Source: Acidocella sp. (GTDB lineage Bacteria > Pseudomonadota > Alphaproteobacteria > Acetobacterales > Acetobacteraceae). From it: 64,000 nt of DNA. The notes beneath the pieces were generated by a model, which saw only the letters and a program-made list of their open reading frames with translations, did not search any database and was not told the DNA's origin. The position numbers and the translations under genes were made by a program. The number at the start of each line of letters is the position of its first letter. The first letter of the stretch is position 1. Shown here piece by piece: positions 61,923 through 64,000 of the stretch. Location of the stretch: assembly GCA_029077825.1 (NCBI GenBank), contig JAQNCT010000006.1, positions 17,298-81,297 on the forward strand, in the 5' to 3' direction.

Positions 61923-63848
61923 ATGACCAGCCGAAGAGGACTATTACGCGGCGTGGCCGGGGCCGGCGCTGCCTCAGCCATTGGGGCACCGGCAATGGCG
62001 GCGACAACCTTGAAATTACGCCTGCTGGAAACCTCGGACATTCATACGTTCGATGAAGATTATGATTATTTCCGTGACCAGCCTGATGAGACCGTTGGGC
62101 TGACCAAGGTGGCCGGCCTTATTCACGCAGCCAGGGCGGAGGTTAAAAATTCGCTGCTGTTTGACAATGGCGACATTATTCAGGGCAACCCGCTGGCGGA
62201 TTATGTCGCACTACCGGGCAACTTTCCGGCGGATAAGGTGCACCCTACCATCCGGGCCATGAATTTACTGGGGTATGATGCCGCCACCGTGGGCAACCAT
62301 GAATTCAACTATGGCCTGGACTTTTTTAATGCGGCTCTGGCGGGCGCCAGATTTCCGGTATGTTCTGCGAATTTTTTACAAGCTGACGGCACGCCTTATT
62401 TGAAACCATATTTGGTTTTGGAGCGAAGCCTGGTGGCCGATGATGGCCAAACGCATACGCTTAAAATTGGTATCATCGGGTTTGTAACCCCGCAGATTAT
62501 GGAATGGGACCGCGCCCATCTGGCAGGGCGGGTTCAAACCGTTGATATTGTGGCGGCAGCGCAGCGTTACGTGCCTGAATTGCGCCGCCAGGTGGATGTG
62601 CTGATTGCGCTTAGCCATTCAGGCATCAACACCAGCCCGCGCCGGGGCGGTGATGAGAATGCCTCGTTTTACCTCTCCAACGTGCCCGGCATTGATGTGA
62701 TTTTCACCGGCCATTCGCACCGGGTGTTTCCGGGGCCTGACTATGCCGGGCTAAAGGGGATTGACGCGGTGCGCGGCACTTTGAACGGCGTGCCCGCGGT
62801 TATGCCAGGGTTCTGGGGCAGCCATTTGGGCGTAATTGACCTCACACTGGCCGCCACTGGCAGCGGGTATCAGGTGGTTGATTTTACCTGTGAGACCCGC
62901 CCGATTGCCAGCCGCGATGGCCACACGGTAACACCGCTGGTTACTGATGACGCCGCCGTGAACGCGGCTCTGGCGCCTGAGCATGAGAAAACCCTGGCCT
63001 GGATTCGCCAGCCGATTGGGCAGTTAAACCGCCCGGTGAACAGCTATTTTGCGCTGATCGGCGATGATGCGTCATTGGCGTTGGTGAATGAGGCCCAGGC
63101 TTGGTATGCAAAGCCGTTGCTGGCCGGCACGCCGGCGGCAGCGTGGCCTTTGCTGTCAGCGGCGGCGCCATTTAAGGAGGGCTACCAGTCACCTGATAAT
63201 TTTGTTGACTTGCAGGCTGGTACCATCGCCATAAAAAATGTGGCGGATTTATATATGTATCCCAATACAGTATGCGCGGTGCAGGTAACCGGCGCGCAAC
63301 TGCGAGACTGGCTGGAGCACTCAGCCGAGGTGTTCGCCCGCATTGATATTAACAACCCTGCCCCGCAGCCGCTGTTGAACCCGCATGTGCCATCCTACGT
63401 GTTTGACGTGATTGCAGGGGTAACCTACCAGATTGATATTTCCGCCCCAGCCCGCTACGGCGCGCATGGCAAAATGAACCCCAACGCCCGGCGCATTGTG
63501 AATTTGCGCTATCGGGGGGTGATGGTGGCTGATGACCAGAATTTTGTGGTGGTAACCAATAATTACCGCGCTGACAGTGGCGGCGTGGTGCCCAAAGACC
63601 ACCCGGAAGCGGTGGTGCTGCGTGCCCCCGACCAGATTCGCGACGTGATTGTGCGCTATATTCTGCAAAACAAGGTGATTGATGTGGCGGTCCCGCCGGT
63701 ATGGTCGTTCGCACCGCTGGGTGCCCCGGTGAGCGTTACTTTTGAGAGTTCTCCCGCCGCCGCCAAATATCTGCTGGCGAGGCCAGGCATGACGAGACTG
63801 CAAGACAATGGTGACGGCTATGCGGTTTTTAGCCTTACGCTCAGCTAG
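61923..63848 (+). CDS. Periplasmic 2',3'-cyclic-nucleotide 2'-phosphodiesterase/3'-nucleotidase (CpdB-like)
   Basis: A Tat-exported enzyme that scavenges nucleotides. The start ATG 61923 (MTSRRGLLRGVAGAGAASAIGAPAMA) gives a twin-arginine signal; the track GTG is part of the ribosome-binding stretch gtgagg. The metallophosphatase domain has LLETSDIHTFDEDYDYF (about 32-48), FDNGDIIQGNPLADYV (about 77-92), TVGNHEFNYGLDF (about 121-133) and IDVIFTGHSHRVFPGP (about 258-273). The C-terminal 5'-nucleotidase domain contains NVADLYMYPNTVCAVQVTGAQLRDWLEHSAEVF and FVVVTNNYRADSGG. About 641 residues. Standing alone between the DUF815 gene and tRNA-Ser. Confidence 0.9.
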   Translation: MTSRRGLLRGVAGAGAASAIGAPAMAATTLKLRLLETSDIHTFDEDYDYFRDQPDETVGLTKVAGLIHAARAEVKNSLLFDNGDIIQGNPLADYVALPGNFPADKVHPTIRAMNLLGYDAATVGNHEFNYGLDFFNAALAGARFPVCSANFLQADGTPYLKPYLVLERSLVADDGQTHTLKIGIIGFVTPQIMEWDRAHLAGRVQTVDIVAAAQRYVPELRRQVDVLIALSHSGINTSPRRGGDENASFYLSNVPGIDVIFTGHSHRVFPGPDYAGLKGIDAVRGTLNGVPAVMPGFWGSHLGVIDLTLAATGSGYQVVDFTCETRPIASRDGHTVTPLVTDDAAVNAALAPEHEKTLAWIRQPIGQLNRPVNSYFALIGDDASLALVNEAQAWYAKPLLAGTPAAAWPLLSAAAPFKEGYQSPDNFVDLQAGTIAIKNVADLYMYPNTVCAVQVTGAQLRDWLEHSAEVFARIDINNPAPQPLLNPHVPSYVFDVIAGVTYQIDISAPARYGAHGKMNPNARRIVNLRYRGVMVADDQNFVVVTNNYRADSGGVVPKDHPEAVVLRAPDQIRDVIVRYILQNKVIDVAVPPVWSFAPLGAPVSVTFESSPAAAKYLLARPGMTRLQDNGDGYAVFSLTLS

Positions 63849-63896
63849 CCCCGGCCTTGACCCGGCGCGTGGTTTCCGTTGAAAGAGGCATCAACC

Positions 63897-63986
63897 GGAG
63901 AGGTGGCCGAGTGGTTTAAGGCAGCGGTCTTGAAAACCGCCGTGCGTTAACGCGTACCGTGGGTTCGAATCCCACCTTCTCCGCCA
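63897..63986 (+). tRNA. tRNA-Ser (anticodon TGA)
   Basis: A 90-base class II tRNA. ggagagg pairs with cttctcc (one G-U). The D-arm is ggccgagtggtttaaggca, the anticodon loop ct-TGA-aa in gcggt/accgc, the variable arm cgtgcgttaacgcgtacc, and the T-arm gtgggttcgaatcccac. It ends g-cca (encoded). Confidence 0.97.
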
Positions 63987-64000
63987 GTAGGGCATTTGTG

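Noticed and set aside
1-64000. CRISPR array, phage or insertion sequence
   Set aside because: No spaced repeats, integrase, transposase or terminal inverted-repeat pattern was seen on either strand.

Overview
The window reads as a chromosomal segment of an alphaproteobacterium, most likely Acetobacteraceae or a close Rhodospirillales relative. That is inference from protein character and gene order; no marker for species-level placement is present. Supporting signs are kdsD-lptC-lptA-lptB-rpoN-hpf synteny, a popZ-like gene upstream of valS, an FzlA-like glutathione-transferase-fold protein, DUF4167 and DUF815 proteins, a complex I NDUFA9-like protein, an erythrin-VIT1 fusion (MbfA) and a Hint-domain remnant. 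Nearly all of the window is densely coding, with many 4-base ATGA/GTGA overlaps. I saw no integrase, transposase, phage gene or CRISPR array.

Layout. 1-2041 (minus): start of parC, recO and an M20 peptidase. 2219-3186: a small secreted protein convergent with ubiG. 3270-15368 (plus): lysC, a nitronate monooxygenase, ptsP (EI-Ntr), a RodZ-like protein, ispG, hisS, an AT-rich acyltransferase, prfA, prmC and a DUF4167 protein. 15375-21418 (minus): amidase, infC, thrS and two glycosyltransferases. 21482-23756: an alpha/beta hydrolase overlapping a convergent SDR, then fzlA. 23800-30951 (minus): gltB, gltD and an NDUFA9-like protein. 31086-37673 (plus): tRNA-Leu, an RNase D-like exonuclease, then kdsD-lptC-lptA-lptB, rpoN and hpf. 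37733-38486 holds a broken S8-protease/Hint chimera where ptsN might be expected. 38543-40492 (minus): a second nitronate monooxygenase and MbfA. 40676-44167 (plus): a TPR-sulfotransferase, a TPR-glycosyltransferase and a 49-residue ORF. 44202-49782 (minus): a catabolic-looking cluster of double cupin, EutA-like reactivase, AAHS transporter and DHA2 exporter, with tRNA-Cys just upstream. 50290-59306 (plus): pcm-like, tolC, popZ-like, valS, a glycosyltransferase and ilvD. 59376-60954 (minus): a PIG-V-like mannosyltransferase behind yajC. 61031-63986 (plus): a DUF815 ATPase, cpdB-like and tRNA-Ser.

Working together, much of the segment serves the cell envelope: Kdo precursor and LPS export (kdsD, lptCAB), LPS or surface glycan transferases, RodZ, TolC, YajC, and the polarity/division factors PopZ and FzlA. 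A second theme is translation (hisS, thrS, valS, infC, prfA, prmC, hpf). A third is nitrogen control (gltBD, ptsP, rpoN). The parts most worth a second look are the orphan eutA/cupin/transporter cluster, the AUA start of infC, the S8/Hint chimera at the usual ptsN position, and foreign-looking glycan-modifying genes placed inside housekeeping operons.
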